A stretch of 64,000 bases of DNA from Siphonodentalium dalli (lineage: Eukaryota > Mollusca > Scaphopoda > Gadilida > Siphonodentaliidae): the NCBI GenBank assembly GCA_032622095.1, contig CP136069.1, positions 157,531,043 to 157,595,042 of the forward strand, given 5' to 3'. How positions within the stretch are numbered: the stretch's first letter is position 1; each line of letters starts with the position of its first letter. Of the stretch, positions 21,956 to 34,690 are shown in pieces. The notes beneath the pieces were generated by a model. The model was given only the letters and a program-made list of their open reading frames with translations, searched no databases and had not been told where the DNA came from. The translations under genes and the position numbers were made by a program.

Positions 21956-23350
21956 CGTTCGCATGACCCCAACGGAACGATAACGCAAACATGTGTGGGT
22001 ACTTTCGCACGACGAACGGATCCGATTATTTTCGCTAACACATACGCAAGCATGTGTGGCTAGCTTTAGTAGAAGCACAGCAGCACTGTCGGATACCCGT
22101 TTAGGTTCGGACATTCCAAGATGGCGGCGACCAATAAAGAAGATAAACGGTAAGTGTATATATTGTCTCCAAGCATCAATTAACGACATCTTTCGGTGAT
22201 ACACCTTTAAACAGTTATGTAGGAATTTGTATGCCCAACACATACGTAACACGCCTTTCGCGTGACAGGCATTTGAATTGTTGTATTTGGCGTGTCAAGT
22301 CGTCATAATTTTTCGAAATTTTATCGAGGCGGCGAAATGTTCGCTTTTTCGCATTTGTTTGCCCTGGGATCATGGATCCGCGAATTTAGGTATTGTTGTG
22401 GGTCGATTATGTTACCACACATCTTCGGAATTCAAAACCTGCGATATTTTTATTGTCTAACTCCGAAAAACGACCTTTGAAAATTTCAAAATGTTCAGGT
22501 TCGGATTCGCAATATTCCCGATGATTTTGTTAAGGTTCAGACACAATTTTCGTTCAGGTTCGGAAAAATTTGGTTCAGGTTCGGACGCATCAAAAACTTC
22601 GCATAAAAATGACAAGCCGAGGTACAGTCGCGTTATTATTGCGTTTTTGTGCATTTGGTTATATTCCATTCGTAAAAGAAACGATAAATGGGGAACACGA
22701 GGCTTGGTTTTAGCCCACTCGTGAATAATTTGGGCGGACTTTCTTATTTTATGCGTGTGAGATGTATGCGATCACGTGATTCCCCTCCACGTCCAAATAC
22801 GATGCCACAAAGGTCGCCGCACGTAGATGAGCAGATAACTGTCCATACTATAAGTTACACGGCTTTCTGAGAGAGATACTGTGTGGTATGCCCCGGTAGA
22901 GGCTCGTGTCCCCCCGATGCGACCCCCCCCTCAACAAGCCGTGTAATCATGTATTTACCAATATGTATTTACCAATCATGTATTTAACAATATATTCCCA
23001 GATATAAAGCGCAGAAACGAGCCACGAACATTAACTCTATTTTGTTAGACTGCTTATACGATGAATGTGATTATATAGCTGTTCCCACAATTTGCCTGTA
23101 AATACTTGCTGATAGATAGACAATATATACCATGTTTTGTATCAATAATTGGATGATATATTTGGGTATTCACACGAAACATATTCGTTTCAATATAAGC
23201 CTTATGTGTTTTGCCTTATTTCTAAATGTTGAATCCACTTGCAAGTTAACCATTTGTCACACGACTATTATGCAGGACTATTAATTAGAGCCCGAACATG
23301 TTGCGTTCTATTCAGCACTATGCGAACATAGAGAATACCTATGCTATGCC

Positions 23351-23410
23351 GAATAATACCTGAAATATGCGAATCTTCACGAGCGGCGATATTTCAGGAA
23401 TATATTATTC
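23351..23410. repeat. Short hairpin sharing a loop motif with 12 kb hairpin
   Basis: GAATAATACCTGAAATAT pairs with ATATTTCAGGAATATATTATTC around a loop containing GAATCTTCACGAGCGGC, which matches the arm motif of the hairpin at 12054-12158. Confidence 0.7.
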
Positions 23411-24250
23411 GAGAAACCATAATGTGTTGTCTTTATGTTATGCTTATGGTAAGCAATTCTGCAAAACTACAAGTATTGTTTATCGAAACAAGAATTTAGA
23501 CGCCGAAGTAGCGAAACTTATGCAAACAATATCAGCTGTTCCGTTGGCAAATTAAGCATCTCTAAATTTTGGTGGAAAATTTCCTTCATAAGAGAATAGT
23601 GCCTACCCAATGGTTAAATATTACACACAGAAACCCAAATAACTGAATACGTAATAAAACGGGATCATTTGATTTTCTTTAGAACTTATCGCAGTAATAA
23701 ACTATTTTCAGTCTTCCGCGGAATTTCGCGTAGTTCCATTGATAATGCACGCGTCAATAATTGTGTACCCTTTTTTAACAGAAATATCTACAGTGAGATA
23801 ACGTTTGAAAATTATTATCCACGCAAATGTCCACGAAAGAGAGCACATCGTATGTCATTTAAAATTACAGCTATTTCATAGGAAAACATAACACACAACG
23901 CTTGTCCCCACACCCGGTTGTAACTAACAATCTGATTGACAACAACGTCACGTTTAAATAATGCGCCATGTCCTCGTAACTATTGACAGTGAGCGTATAA
24001 AAGCACGTGAATCATCGTGTTTATGAATTACCCTTGAACTAGCAGTTTCACCTATCGTGACATTGTTCTTGGGCGCTGAGCTTAATTGACGTCACCTAAA
24101 ACAGGATCGATAGGTCTGCTACTGAATTATTCTTATTGGTGCTGATTGGTGTGAATTTATCTGATAACCTATAAAAAAAGCACACCACGTGGTAGCTATT
24201 GGTGCGAGACAAAATCGTTTGCTCGCCAACATCGTGGGATACTATAGGAG

Positions 24251-24327
24251 ATTTAATACCCGGATGTCTCTTTTTGAAACCCCTTGGCTCCGCCTCGGGG
24301 TTCAAAATCGAGAACCAGGTATTAAAT
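24251..24327. repeat. Hairpin with ATTTAATACC ends
   Basis: ATTTAATACCCGG ... TTGAAACCCC pairs with GGGGTTCAAAAT ... GGTATTAAAT around TTGGCTCCGCCTC. It is imperfect in the middle of the stem and probably a tiny palindromic element. Confidence 0.65.
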
Positions 24328-25224
24328 ATCCATGTAGCCCCGATAACTCAGAAGATAAGTAATAATACCACTGTTGCTCGTATGTAAAATGTAATAATTC
24401 CCACTATCTGGTTTCAGTATAGTAGACATTGCTCGAAAATATTCAACTGTGGCTTTTATCCCATTAATTCGGAGAATATACCACCTACATGTATATTTGG
24501 AAATTTCAGCTGACATATTTAGATATAACAAATCAACAATGCATGTTCGTTAATAAGATCGCGACTGCACCTCGGCATGTCATTTATAGGTAAGGTTTTG
24601 ATGCGTCCGAACCTGAACTAAAATTGTCCGAACCTGAACCAAATTTGTCCGAACCTGAACGAAAATTGTGTCTGAACCTGAACAAAATCATCGCGAATGT
24701 TGCGAAACCGAACCTGAACATTTTGAAATTTTCAAAGGTCGTTTTTCGGAGTTAGACAATAAAAATATCGCCGGTTTTGCATTCCGAAGATGTGTGGTAA
24801 CCTAATCTACCCACAACAATACATAAATTTGCGGATGCATGAGCCCAGGGCCAGAAAAATACGAAAAAGCGAACATTTCGTCGCCTCGATAAAATTTCGA
24901 AAAATTATGACGACTTGACACGCCAAATACAACAATTCACATGCCTGTCATGCGAAAGCCGTGTTACGTGTGTGTTGGGCATACAAATTCCTACATAACT
25001 GTTTAAAGGTGTATCACCGAAAGATGTCGTTAATTGATGCTTGGAGACAATATATACACTTACCGTTTATCTTTTTATTGAGCGCCGCCATCTTGGAATG
25101 TCCGAACCTAAACGGGTATCCGACAGTGAGCAGGTGCGATTGTTGTCAAACGTCATTCTGTTCAGTGTCCGGGAACACTGGGTACAAGACAACTAAGATG
25201 CATGCATCAGGTCGCCCGTGAACT

Positions 25225-25555
25225 ATTGTTATAGACTCAAACACTTCTCGACCGACCCGACTCGGATTTGGCATTTAACGTGTCAACTTGACCTCGCTTA
25301 TAGGCATGTTTCTGGACCTTGACCGATCCGACTAAAATTTTGTGTGTAGGACTACTTTGATCCCGGGAGCAATATGGACGGGTCCAATTTCACGTGGGAC
25401 CATGTCCTCGAACGTGCTGACGTAGGCATGTTTCCGGACCAATTGAACAATAGTTTGTCCAGGCGCTGTATATACCGGGTACTGCTCAGATGGAGGCGAT
25501 CACAAAGAAATCCCTAAATAGCCCGAACGAAGTCGAGTACATCAGCTAGTATTAT
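25225..25555 (-). mobile_element. CTAGCTGATGTACTCGACTT repeat fragment
   Basis: On the minus strand the sequence begins ACTAGCTGATGTACTCGACT and continues TTCGTTCGGGCTATTTAGGG, a repeat opening that is common in invertebrate genomes. Related openings are at 10771 (CTAGCAGGTGACCCGACTTC) and 53853 (CTAGCAGGGTTACCCGGCG). The rest contains GACC-rich and GGTCCGGAAACATGCC repeats (twice: about 25310 and 25430). No coding sequence was recognised; I do not assign a family. Confidence 0.5.
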
Positions 25556-25754
25556 ATACAAATTTTGAAGGGTGCATGTGATTGTGAGGAATAATATAGG
25601 ATCATAGGTAAATTTAATTTATGGACGCTTGTTAATTTTCATTGGACTACATGTATCAGGTAATTTTTTATATTTCAAATGATGACAGGAATGTGGAAAG
25701 TTGAACTACCTAAGTAATACTGGCTATCCGCATGAAGAGATATACATATAAAAA

Positions 25755-26275
25755 CCAAAATAGAAGATGACTGCTGGCGACCATGTTTTCCAAAGAAATT
25801 CAAAGCATTCGATAGCTCCCATCTAGTGGTCACCCCGAAGATCAATATGAAGTTTGGTGACTATCAGATGAGGGATGTACAGGTGCTAAAGAATTCAGTC
25901 ATTCAAAGAGTAAGATACAAAATTGCTGCCTGTGGTCATGTTTTTAACGAAATTCGGAAAAATTAGATTACTCTCATCCTGGTTATCCAGAAGATCATTG
26001 TGGAATCTGTTGACGATCGGACAAGGGATGTCGTCTGTATGATCAACCACATTATTGGCCATAAAAATAGTAAAATTCAAGATCACCGCTGGCAGTGATG
26101 TTTTCACAAGGAAATTTTGAGAAAAAAATATGGCTCCCATCTAGTGGGGACCCAAACTATCCACATGAGAAAAGTTCTCCAATAAATGCTGGCTGCAGGG
26201 TGCACCAATTGATTCAAATTTGAAATTTAGCAGGGTGTACTGCTGGTGGCCATGTTTTCCCCGCAAATTTGATAG
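25755..26275. repeat. Diverged tandem repeat, about 150-170-bp units
   Basis: Three to four units share CTGGCGACCATGTTTTCC-like and CCCATCTAGTGG blocks (about 25770, 25940, 26085, 26240). Inverted, the block GGAAAACATGGTCGCCAGCA corresponds to the core of the 160-bp satellite at 45.5-46.4 kb, so the two loci belong to one superfamily. Confidence 0.65.
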
Positions 26276-26640
26276 ACAAATGGACAAAACCACTGAATCC
26301 GTTGAATCAATATACATATGCACATGGAGCTATTTATATGCATTGTTATCCACGCTACTGGTATATAAAGGTACTGGAAATAACTATATTACTAGTATAC
26401 ACAAAATAAACCATATATCATGGCTATGGGTTCTAATATCCGAACATGACAGCTGAGAACTTGGTGTGAATTGAAGAGTGGTGGGGTCTCAAGAATATCT
26501 ACCCCTCCACGTTAGACATACCATTAAATGGCATAAGTATAATCTAGCTTGAGGACAGAAGTGATCCACCAAACCGCTCTTAATTCAACCAGATCATCAC
26601 ACCCCATGTATGGTCGATCACATGATGATCTAGGTGGAAT

Positions 26641-27767
26641 CATGCTTCTCAAAGTACCGCCGGTACCACACATACCGGTACCGGTTTCGATACCCTGCCA
26701 GTACCGCGGTTCCGGTACCGGTACTGGCAAGCCATTTTATAGTTCTAGGTATATCTGGAGGTAATACAGTGCTGACAATGACAAGCCATGAACTCTATTC
26801 TTAACTTGAACTAATGATAATTTGATATCAGAATAAAGAAACTATTTCGGGACATTAGATACCATTTTGGAATATACTAACAAACTTTCCCGTAGAGTTT
26901 AGTGATGCCCAAATGACAACATAGACAATTTAATCAACCAAAATTGAACTATTCGTTGCACACGTTTTATGGTTTTAACTTATTGTTCTTCTGATAGAAA
27001 GTGTTCCGTAACGCGACACAGATCGGTGGTTTTCACTTCACAATATTCAATCAGAATAAATGTATTTGCAAAGTCGCGCGGTCGGCCATTTTAAATCTAA
27101 ACAATAATGAGTCAAGTTAGGCAACAATTTCTCTCCACGAATTCCTATACCAAATATGAACTATCATGACTATTCAGCAAATTACATTGTGCGCGGTTCG
27201 TTTATATTCGTTCCCGATTTGATTCTATAACTGAAGGTTCCATGAGTCCCATTTAAATTCAAAATGGTCGACCTTATATGCAAAATGATACGACAAACGG
27301 GTACGTGTGTATGTGATTAATCATATGTGAATAAATGATAAGAAATTATAATTGGGTTTAGTGTATAATTGCCACAACTGGGCAATAATAAAGGCAAAAA
27401 CATAAGTTGCAATCACAAGTTCCCAACACAAACTAATCTTTGAAGATTAAAACAATATCACAATGTCGTGCTTTCAAAGAATTGGAATTTAACCATTGAA
27501 GAGTTATAATAGACAAATAAAAACCAGTACCCACCCTTCCGAGACCGACCTCTCGCGCCATGAATACAATCACGATCGATGTGCATCGAGTGTAGTTTAA
27601 AGAGCGAAACTTGATACTACTGTATTTTGCCAAACAGTCTGATGATCTACGAACGTGCATATATGCAACCACAGTACCGAGTACCGGCGGTACTGCACAG
27701 CAGTACCGGTACCGCAAAAATGCCCGAGTACCGGCGGTACCGGTACTGGGTACCGTTGAGAAGCCTG
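26641..27767. mobile_element. 1.13 kb hAT-like element with GGTACCGG subterminal repeats
   Basis: Terminal inverted repeats CATGCTTCTCAA and CAGGCTTCTCAA (right end inverted) are flanked by an exact 8-bp duplication GGTGGAAT at 26633-26640 and 27768-27775. Both ends run into dense GTACCGG/CCGGTACC repeats (26655-26735 and 27675-27758), a likely transposase-binding layout (inference). The interior has no transposase-like frame, so the element is non-autonomous. Confidence 0.9.
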
Positions 27768-27775
27768 GGTGGAAT

Positions 27776-28365
27776 TGTTGTATAAAAACAGCACTACATG
27801 TAAATATAGAATAAAACAGTGCTACATCTTATTACAGATTATTTCCACATATAATCAGTGACTACAGGCAGTCTGACAAAATAAAGTTTCAGTGACACTC
27901 TATCCGAAGAGGGGGATACTTTCATCTGTTATAGTCAATAGAGCGATTATGAATCTGGAAAGCTGAAATTTGTAAGTAATACTAGATATCGACATGACGC
28001 GATAACATTTTTATATTTAAAATAGTAAATTAATAATTGCCACTTTTAAATTAAAATTTAATTAAAATTTAATTTTATCGGCTTCCTTAAAAAGATTCTT
28101 ACCTTAATATTTTTATGTGAACTTTATAAACTTCATTGAGTCATCTTTGTCATGTATTGAGTTTGATATCTTTTGTTAACAGTTTATAAATCATGTATGT
28201 CTCATGTTTGTTATTATATTTTATGTGTTTATTATGATTAAATAAAGTTATCATTTAAAATAAATGTATTCACTTTCTAAATTATTATTTCACAACAAAG
28301 CTCAAATACCCAAAATACAATAGTCTAGAGTCGCCAATTAGTTAATCCGATTACCTATAACGCTA
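27776..28365. other. AT-rich unannotated stretch
   Basis: Contains a self-complementary TTAAATTAAAATTTAATTAA run near 28050 and an AATAAA-rich zone near 28240. No gene or matched repeat was recognised. Confidence 0.45.
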
Positions 28366-28800
28366 ATCACATAAGCCGCTTACACCTTTTAAATGGAGCC
28401 GATCGCTTACACTTTATAGAACGAAAGAACGAAAAGTTGAATAAAATCAACAAATTTGTGAATTTAAAAACAATTCAAACGTTAATGTTTTCCATGTCAT
28501 GACCCGGACATATCTACTAAATTTCAGTCATATCCATTTATAAACAAAGAAGATAATGCGACATCAAGTCCGCTTACACCTTTTATTTTGGAGCCGGCCG
28601 CATACACTTTATAGTGTGTTTCAGAATGAAAAAGTTGAATAAAATCAACAAATTTGTGAATTTAAAAACAATTCAAACGTTATTGTATTCCAAGTCCCAG
28701 CCCGGACATATACACCAAATTTCAATAATATTCATTGAGAAACAACGGACTAAACGCCATATAACACCCCGTATACACCTTTTATTTCGAGTCGGCCTCG
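28366..28800 (+). repeat. Tandem duplication, about 199-bp period
   Basis: Units share CCGCTTACACCTTTTA, AAAAGTTGAATAAAATCAAC, AATTTGTGAATTTAAAAACA and CCCGGACATAT, at about 28376 and 28572, with a partial third start at about 28775. A GC-rich segment with repeated GGGGCGAGTGGGCCC follows at 28815-28870. Confidence 0.75.
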
Positions 28801-28870
28801 GCCTCGGCATACACTTCGACTGGGGCGAGTGGGCCCCGGGGCGAGTGGGCCCGTTTCCCCCGATGGGTGG

Positions 28871-29307
28871 CGCCATAATGGTGGAAAATAGAGCGACTGT
28901 ATTTGACAGAGAAGGCCTCTGTTATTTCGCCATTGATTATCATGTTGCTATATATTAAAAAACGACAAATGAACATGCCCGTTCAAGCGCAGTAGTCTAT
29001 TTCCCCCATGTTAAACGACATCCGCAAATACCAAAATAACGCTAACCAACTGCAATTGTTTTACATGACAACTGTTAATATATTTGGGCTGAATTCATCT
29101 GATGTGGTATGATTCCTCAAAATAAACAACAAAACCATCGTTACTTGGAAATGTAGTTTGGGCTAACATTTACACAAATACTCCACCTCATTTATTTCGA
29201 CACAAAAGTCAGATGAAAACACACCAGTATATATAAACGCCCAAATTGGGCGAAATGACATTTGAGCAATCTCCAGATACTCCAGACTGAGAGTGGTTGG
29301 CGGTGTG
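28871..29307. other. Unannotated, no recognised feature
   Basis: No ORF with recognisable homology and no matched repeat were seen. Confidence 0.45.
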
Positions 29308-29697
29308 TTAACCCTTTACCCAACAGAAGGGCCCTGTGCCAATGCATTCTCTTATATATGCGAGTCGACCATAGGTCGCCTCGCATATATAAGAGAATGC
29401 ATTGGCTTAACACATTAAAAATTATAAAATTGTTAAAGAATGTAAGAAAAAATGTTAAAAAAAGATTTTGTTTAGGCCAATGCATTCTCTTATATATGCG
29501 AGGCGACCTATGGTCGACTCGCATATATAAGATAATGCATTGGCACAGGGCATAACTGTAACTATCACAATGTGGTCAAGGAGCCGGTTCCAATGATATC
29601 CATATTTGTATGGTTCTATTGAGACAGACCCAAGATAATTTAGGCTGTTGCAGCTTTATTTGGGCGTTTTTAGCCGGTTTGTTGGGTAAAGGGTTAA
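29308..29697 (+). mobile_element. TTAA-flanked double-cruciform MITE, copy C
   Basis: Same structure and orientation as the copy at 14815: TTAA, CCCTTTACCCAACAGAAGGG, two 67-bp opposed palindromes, asymmetric tail, TGTTGGGTAAAGGG and TTAA. The spacer is slightly shorter than in copy B, and one arm carries a small change near its end. Confidence 0.93.
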
Positions 29698-31011
29698 ACG
29701 GAATATCTCCAGTGATTAGTCAGAAGTAACTTTGCGGTCCCATTCTTATATAATTATAGTGTCGCTGTATAGTTGAGCGTAAATTATTTCGCACATCAAG
29801 CTACTTCACTATAATATGGGATGTCTGTTTTGTGTTTCACTGACGACTAAATAAACCACTGTGGAATGTTCCTGCACTGTAATATCTACAGATACAGAGA
29901 GTTCCACGGACTAAAATACAGCTGGGTCACTACTGGATAATTGATTGAGTTGACGCTACATGCTAGTTGCATGGGATCGGCAACGCTCCGGACAGTATGG
30001 GCTGTTGCATGTATAACACACGTTCAGAATCATTTCCGATATATAACTCTCCGCATGCTTGCGTTTTAGACGCGATTTTGTAAATCATCTTTCTTTTGTT
30101 CCATAATGATGAAATTTAAAAGCGAGAATAGGTCAGGGGGGGGGGGGGGGGGTCTGCAAATTTTTTTTCTCGAAAAAATGGTGCTTGTAAATTATTTCCA
30201 AAATGGGGGTTTTTCAAACAATTTACAAGTACTGACCATGTAATGTTGTTTGTAAGCATGTTATTACCATGCTTGTTGGTATATGGCTATATATGCAGCT
30301 AAAGTGACTCTTTAGCCTCAGATTTAGCAACATTCTTGATTTCACAGGATCCCGGACCACTTCACAGTGGACCACCGTAATAGCGTTCAGGAAACTTATG
30401 ATCAACGGAAGAAATATTTAGTAACAAAATTAATATATTACCCTGTTGCATTACCTGAATAAAAGTAATAAAACAAAAAAACTATATCACAAATTGGATA
30501 CTACATGGTGAATACTCAATTATGACTATATATCATTAACCTGATTGTTGCATAACATGAAATTGAAAAGGGTATCTCATAAATTTCTAATGTCTGAAAT
30601 ACTGTCTTGTTCTGGCATGTAATCAAATTCATTCCGTCTGGTTATTTCTCATCTTGAATGATTGCAAGTAATGTTAATTTGCAACAATTATCCAAATAAA
30701 ACTGAATTGGTTATGATGAATGACCGTTACTGTTTACTGCTCAGACAATCCCAAATGAAGGTGACGCTATTCTCATTGAATTTCCGAAGTTCATCTTGGA
30801 GCTTTACTGCTCAACAAGACTGAACTAAAATATTAATTGTATACTGTTATCACTTACAAATAGATGAACTGAAATAATGTGATGCATTCAGATGTATAAA
30901 GTACCAACATGTAATGTAATATGCGCTTAGAATGCTGCAGTTCAGCAACTGGTGATTTTCCTATTAAGCCTTAATATGTTACTAAAAGCAGCCCCGTAAC
31001 TTCACCAAATA
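29698..31011. other. Unannotated stretch
   Basis: Includes a poly-G run near 30136-30152. No gene, satellite or matched repeat was recognised. Confidence 0.45.
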
Positions 31012-31455
31012 TTAAAGATGCATAATCAGAATTAACGCTCCCAAATGACTATTGCTTTGGCTTCGGTGGTGAAAAATATTTGATTCAAGTCGAGGAATCC
31101 ACCCATCAAAGCTCAGAGTGATCATATATCGATTTTGGAAATTTGTCATTTCTCGAAATATATAGTTCTTTGTGGCCCAAAGCAGAGGAGTCAAACTGAT
31201 GGTATCGGACACAATTGCGGATGAACATGGATAACTCTAACATCAAGTGGTAATACGGCCGAATTTCCTGACTCGCAAGTGACAATACGGCCATATTTCG
31301 TTGAACAACATGTTGAAAAATAACACGTTTTGGGAAATTTAATACCGTAGTTGACAGCAGTTAGCATTATTGTGTTGTAGTTAATCGATTCTGATAACAA
31401 AAGCGTATTTTGAAGAAATGTTGTTGTTGTAACTGATCGGATTGAGTACCTTTAA
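31012..31455. mobile_element. TTAA-flanked foldback MITE family 3, copy 2 (decayed)
   Basis: The right end matches the family exactly (ATCGGATTGAGTACCT-TTAA); the left end (TTAA-AGATGCATAATCAG) is diverged. The left arm block GATTCAAGTCGAGGAATCCA and the CAAAGCTCAGAGTGATCA segment are shared with the 44 kb copy, but the right arm has been replaced by unrelated sequence. Confidence 0.75.
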
Positions 31456-32267
31456 GATGGTGTAATTATTTGTCTTAGCCAAATTGCTCGAAATTAGGAT
31501 TTGTGAGATAAGATCGCGGAGTGATTTAACAATGAATTAAACAAAAACAAATTTAACACACGATGAAAAAGAAAATTAAAACTGGATTGTGTATTAAGCC
31601 TGCGTGATTGTTACGCAGGGGAGCTTGGCCAGTTTTGCGAACCAGTTGCGGGAAATACTTTTGGCGATCGATCAATCAGAATTGCTTCCGCGTTGGTCGG
31701 TACGATATAATAAGATAAGATAAGATAAGATTTTAATGCAAAATACACCCAATGGGCAGTTGCACATATAATAAATACAACATATATCTACATAAGGAAT
31801 AATTGAACATGAGTAATCACATACAATATGCATATACGCTCGTGAATTTACTGTCATAAAATCTCAGGTATACTTGCTGTTATTAGACATTATGTATATT
31901 GTCTCGAATGGTGAAGAAAGACCGGATCATGTCGCATATAACGTTAAGGGCGCGTACACATGGCCAGCAAGAAAATATCAGATATGACCCATGTGACTTA
32001 CTTGACCAATGAAATAAATAATACCGGAAAATATCCGACGAAGGCAGCGCGCTGATAGTTTATCGCCAATTGGTGATATGTGTTCACCTTGATAGGTGGC
32101 CATCGGTATCCGTTAACTAATCTCGCAGGGATATGATCGTAACAATTCAAGCACTCGAGTTATGATCCATCAATAGTATCGTCTGTTTCAACATACTATA
32201 GTACGTATTTCCATTTTATATTGGTTGTCAGAACCGCTGATGTATTATATATACATGTATATACGTG
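31456..32267. other. Unannotated stretch with short GATAA repeat
   Basis: Contains a (GATAA)n run at about 31706-31731 and, at 31944-31985, GGGCGCGTACACATG ... AGCAAGAAAATATCAG, which recurs in inverse orientation inside the LINE tail at about 33390-33470. No gene was recognised. Confidence 0.5.
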
Positions 32268-32975
32268 TGTACAGAGACGTCGCGACAGGGGGGGGGGGGC
32301 TTGGGGTGTGTCTCACCCCCCAACTTTGGTCAATATTTTCAACAGTTGGACATTTCATACCTGCCAAAACATTAGTTGGAAACTTCACACCAACAATAGG
32401 TTGAAAATGTTCTTGTAGTTTGATTTTCAAAAAAATTCTTTGGGGAATTAATTGTTTTTGAACCAATATTTGCATATTTTCCTATTTTTGGTAAAAAATT
32501 TGGTCTGAAATGGTCATCAGTTGTAAACTTTCCAACCTCAGGGGGGTGACAGGTTTGAAATTTCCAACACTTTGAAAGCTTGTGTCCTGGTCCCTCCCCC
32601 GTGGCCAGTCAAAAGTAAAAAACTGCTAGTTAATTTAAGAAAACAATATTGTCATATATTTGGTCAACATTGTCATTGGAATTGTCATCAGATGTAAATT
32701 TTCCAACCTAAGTGGGGTTTCAGGTTTGAAATTTCCAACTCTAGGAATGATTGAGGCTAGTCTAGATGGTAGGATTTTGCGATTTTCTTGTTCAGATTAC
32801 AAAATTTTCGCACACCGGGCCGAACCATGGTCTAATATTATGCCTAAGAGCACTACGGTGCAAGGAGGGTGCAAATGGAATTATGGAAAACTTGTGTTTG
32901 GTATGATTCTGATTCAAGGGGGGGGGTGCAGTTAGAAATTCCCAAGGTGGACACCCCGAACGGAAACCCTCTGCG
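32268..32975 (+). mobile_element. GTTGGAAATTTCC dispersed repeat, copy 2
   Basis: Same block order as at 19548: GACGTCGCGACAGGG plus poly-G, ACTTTGGTCAA, CAGTTGGACATTTC, GTAGTTTGATTTTC, CCAATATTTGCATATTTTCC, CACACCGGGCCGAACCATGG and CCAAGGTGGACACCCC. It is shorter than copy 1 and has no coding frame. Confidence 0.78.
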
Positions 32976-33354
32976 TGTATGGGGATGCTTTATAATTTGG
33001 TACCTCACATGCCTTGATTTAGTTGTGTTACTTTAATTTGGACTGTATGCATAGAGGGGATGCATAGATGAACCAAACTTTTTACCAAAAGTAGGAAGAT
33101 GTGCAACTAGTTACACTGGTTGGAATATCAAGTAATGAGAACTTACATCAGAGCTCACCGCATCCCTGAACACACATCCCTACTCCAACGACGAGGACAC
33201 GTTCCTTTCTCGTTAAAATAGGTGGCATTTTAAATTTTCCATAACACTTTATAACTCTATGAATATTCGATATGGACTATAGGTTGTTTGTCCGCAGTAA
33301 TTCACTTCAACAAACACGACTAACACTAGTCACATTGAGCTCAATCAACGTCAA

Positions 33355-34690
33355 CTAACCCGCCGCTTTCTCACGGGCGTAATCTTTACAGCAAGAAAAT
33401 ATCAGAGTACAATTGTACCTGATATTTTCTTGCAGATATTTTCTTGCAGCTTCATGTGTACGCGCCCTAACGGTTGCAATTTGTTCATTCTGCATTATAA
33501 ATCTGAACTTCTCATAATTTGTCATTTCTAAGAAATGAGGGCACGTTGCAATTATGTCCTTTACATAAGCTTCGCGAATACTTTCATAGGCCCGACATTC
33601 TAAGATGAAATGATATTCTGACTCAATTTGTTTTGAATTACACGCAGAACACAATCTTTATCTCACTGGTTTTTTTGGGGGCTGTTTGTGTCTCCCTTTT
33701 TCGATTTCCAGTCGATGATTACTGATTCTCAATCTTGTGAATAGAATTCTCGCTTTGGCAGATCGCGCATTGACAATGTATGGTTCAATTTCATACTTTG
33801 ACTTGAATAATCTATACGTTCGTATTTTATTTCCTCTGATCGTTTTCTTTTCGGCATGATTTACATTATAGAATCGCATCAAATGGTCAGATTTCAGTTT
33901 ATCCACCAAGGCGCGCTCTTGTATCCCTTGGAATCTCCGGCGGTCTGAAATATCGACGCCGTATTTTCCATATAATTCATTGTACAATGAAATAGAAGGG
34001 TCTCTAAGTGATTCGATGTATGCATCATGTACCAAGCACCCACTTGAAAGGTTCGAAACTTTTTTCATATATCTAAATTGTTGAGTAATCGCATCATGTA
34101 TAACTGGGAATCTGCCAAATTCTGCGCGGACGGCATGATTAGTAGCATTTCGGTTAACACCTAATGTTATTTTGCAAAACCTCAGATGGACTTGTTCGCT
34201 TGGTATTGTATCTGAGTGAAGCATGTATGTTTCTCCTGACCATATCTCACATCCGTATAACATTATCGGTTTTATTAATTTGTCGAATAATTTGCATTTA
34301 GTTGGAATAGATATCTTCATCTTTGAAGGAACAGACTGGTTTAAAAAGAACATTGCTTTCGTGGCTTTCCCGCTTGTATGTTCTTGTGATTTTGCCATTC
34401 TACCAGTCGATGTGAATTTTATCCCGAGATATGGATACTCTGAAACTAATTCAAGCGATTTCGCATTTATATTGAAACTTGGTTCACGTTTAGTTCTCTT
34501 TGACCTAAAAACCACACATTTTGATTTACTTGCATTAACCACGAGACCATTGTATTGGGTATATTTCTCTAACTTTTCAAGACAATTCTGTAGACCTTGT
34601 TCAGTTTCTGACAACAACACTAAATCGTCGGCAAATAAAAGATGACTGAGCGGACGATTATTAAGGAATATTGTAGACTTTGATGACAGG
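33355..34690 (-). pseudogene. LINE relic B: RT C-terminal half and zinc-knuckle tail
   Basis: Minus strand, from about 34690: HLLFADDLVLLSETEQG (catalytic FADD), YNGLVVNASKSKCVVF, YLGIKFTSTGRM, KLIKPIMLYGCEIWSG, then a 320-residue open segment to 33658 and a tail with CSACNSKQIESEYHFILEC at about 33650-33590. This is the thumb/connection and Cys-His tail of a non-LTR reverse transcriptase; clade not assigned. It is 5'-truncated before the catalytic motif, with one frame break between RT and tail. The last part overlaps a short repeat (AGGGCGCGTACACATG, about 33390-33470) shared with 31.95 kb. Confidence 0.9.

Larger units (their letters stand above)
22080..25140. mobile_element. 3 kb element with about 0.53-kb inverted ends
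   Basis: Left arm about 22085-22615 and right arm about 24595-25135 are inverse copies through GGATACCCGTTTAGGTTCGGA, the ATGGCGGCG block, ACGACATCTTTCGGTGATAC, TTTTATCGAGGCG, AAAAACGACCTTTGAAAATT and a set of GTTCAGGTTCGGA repeats at the inner edge. The 2 kb interior holds hairpins at 23351-23410 and 24251-24327 but no recognisable protein. A long-terminal-inverted-repeat DNA element or large inverted duplication are the alternatives. Confidence 0.75.

Noticed and set aside
34223-34645. 140-residue plus-strand ORF
   Set aside because: It is the antisense shadow of LINE relic B.
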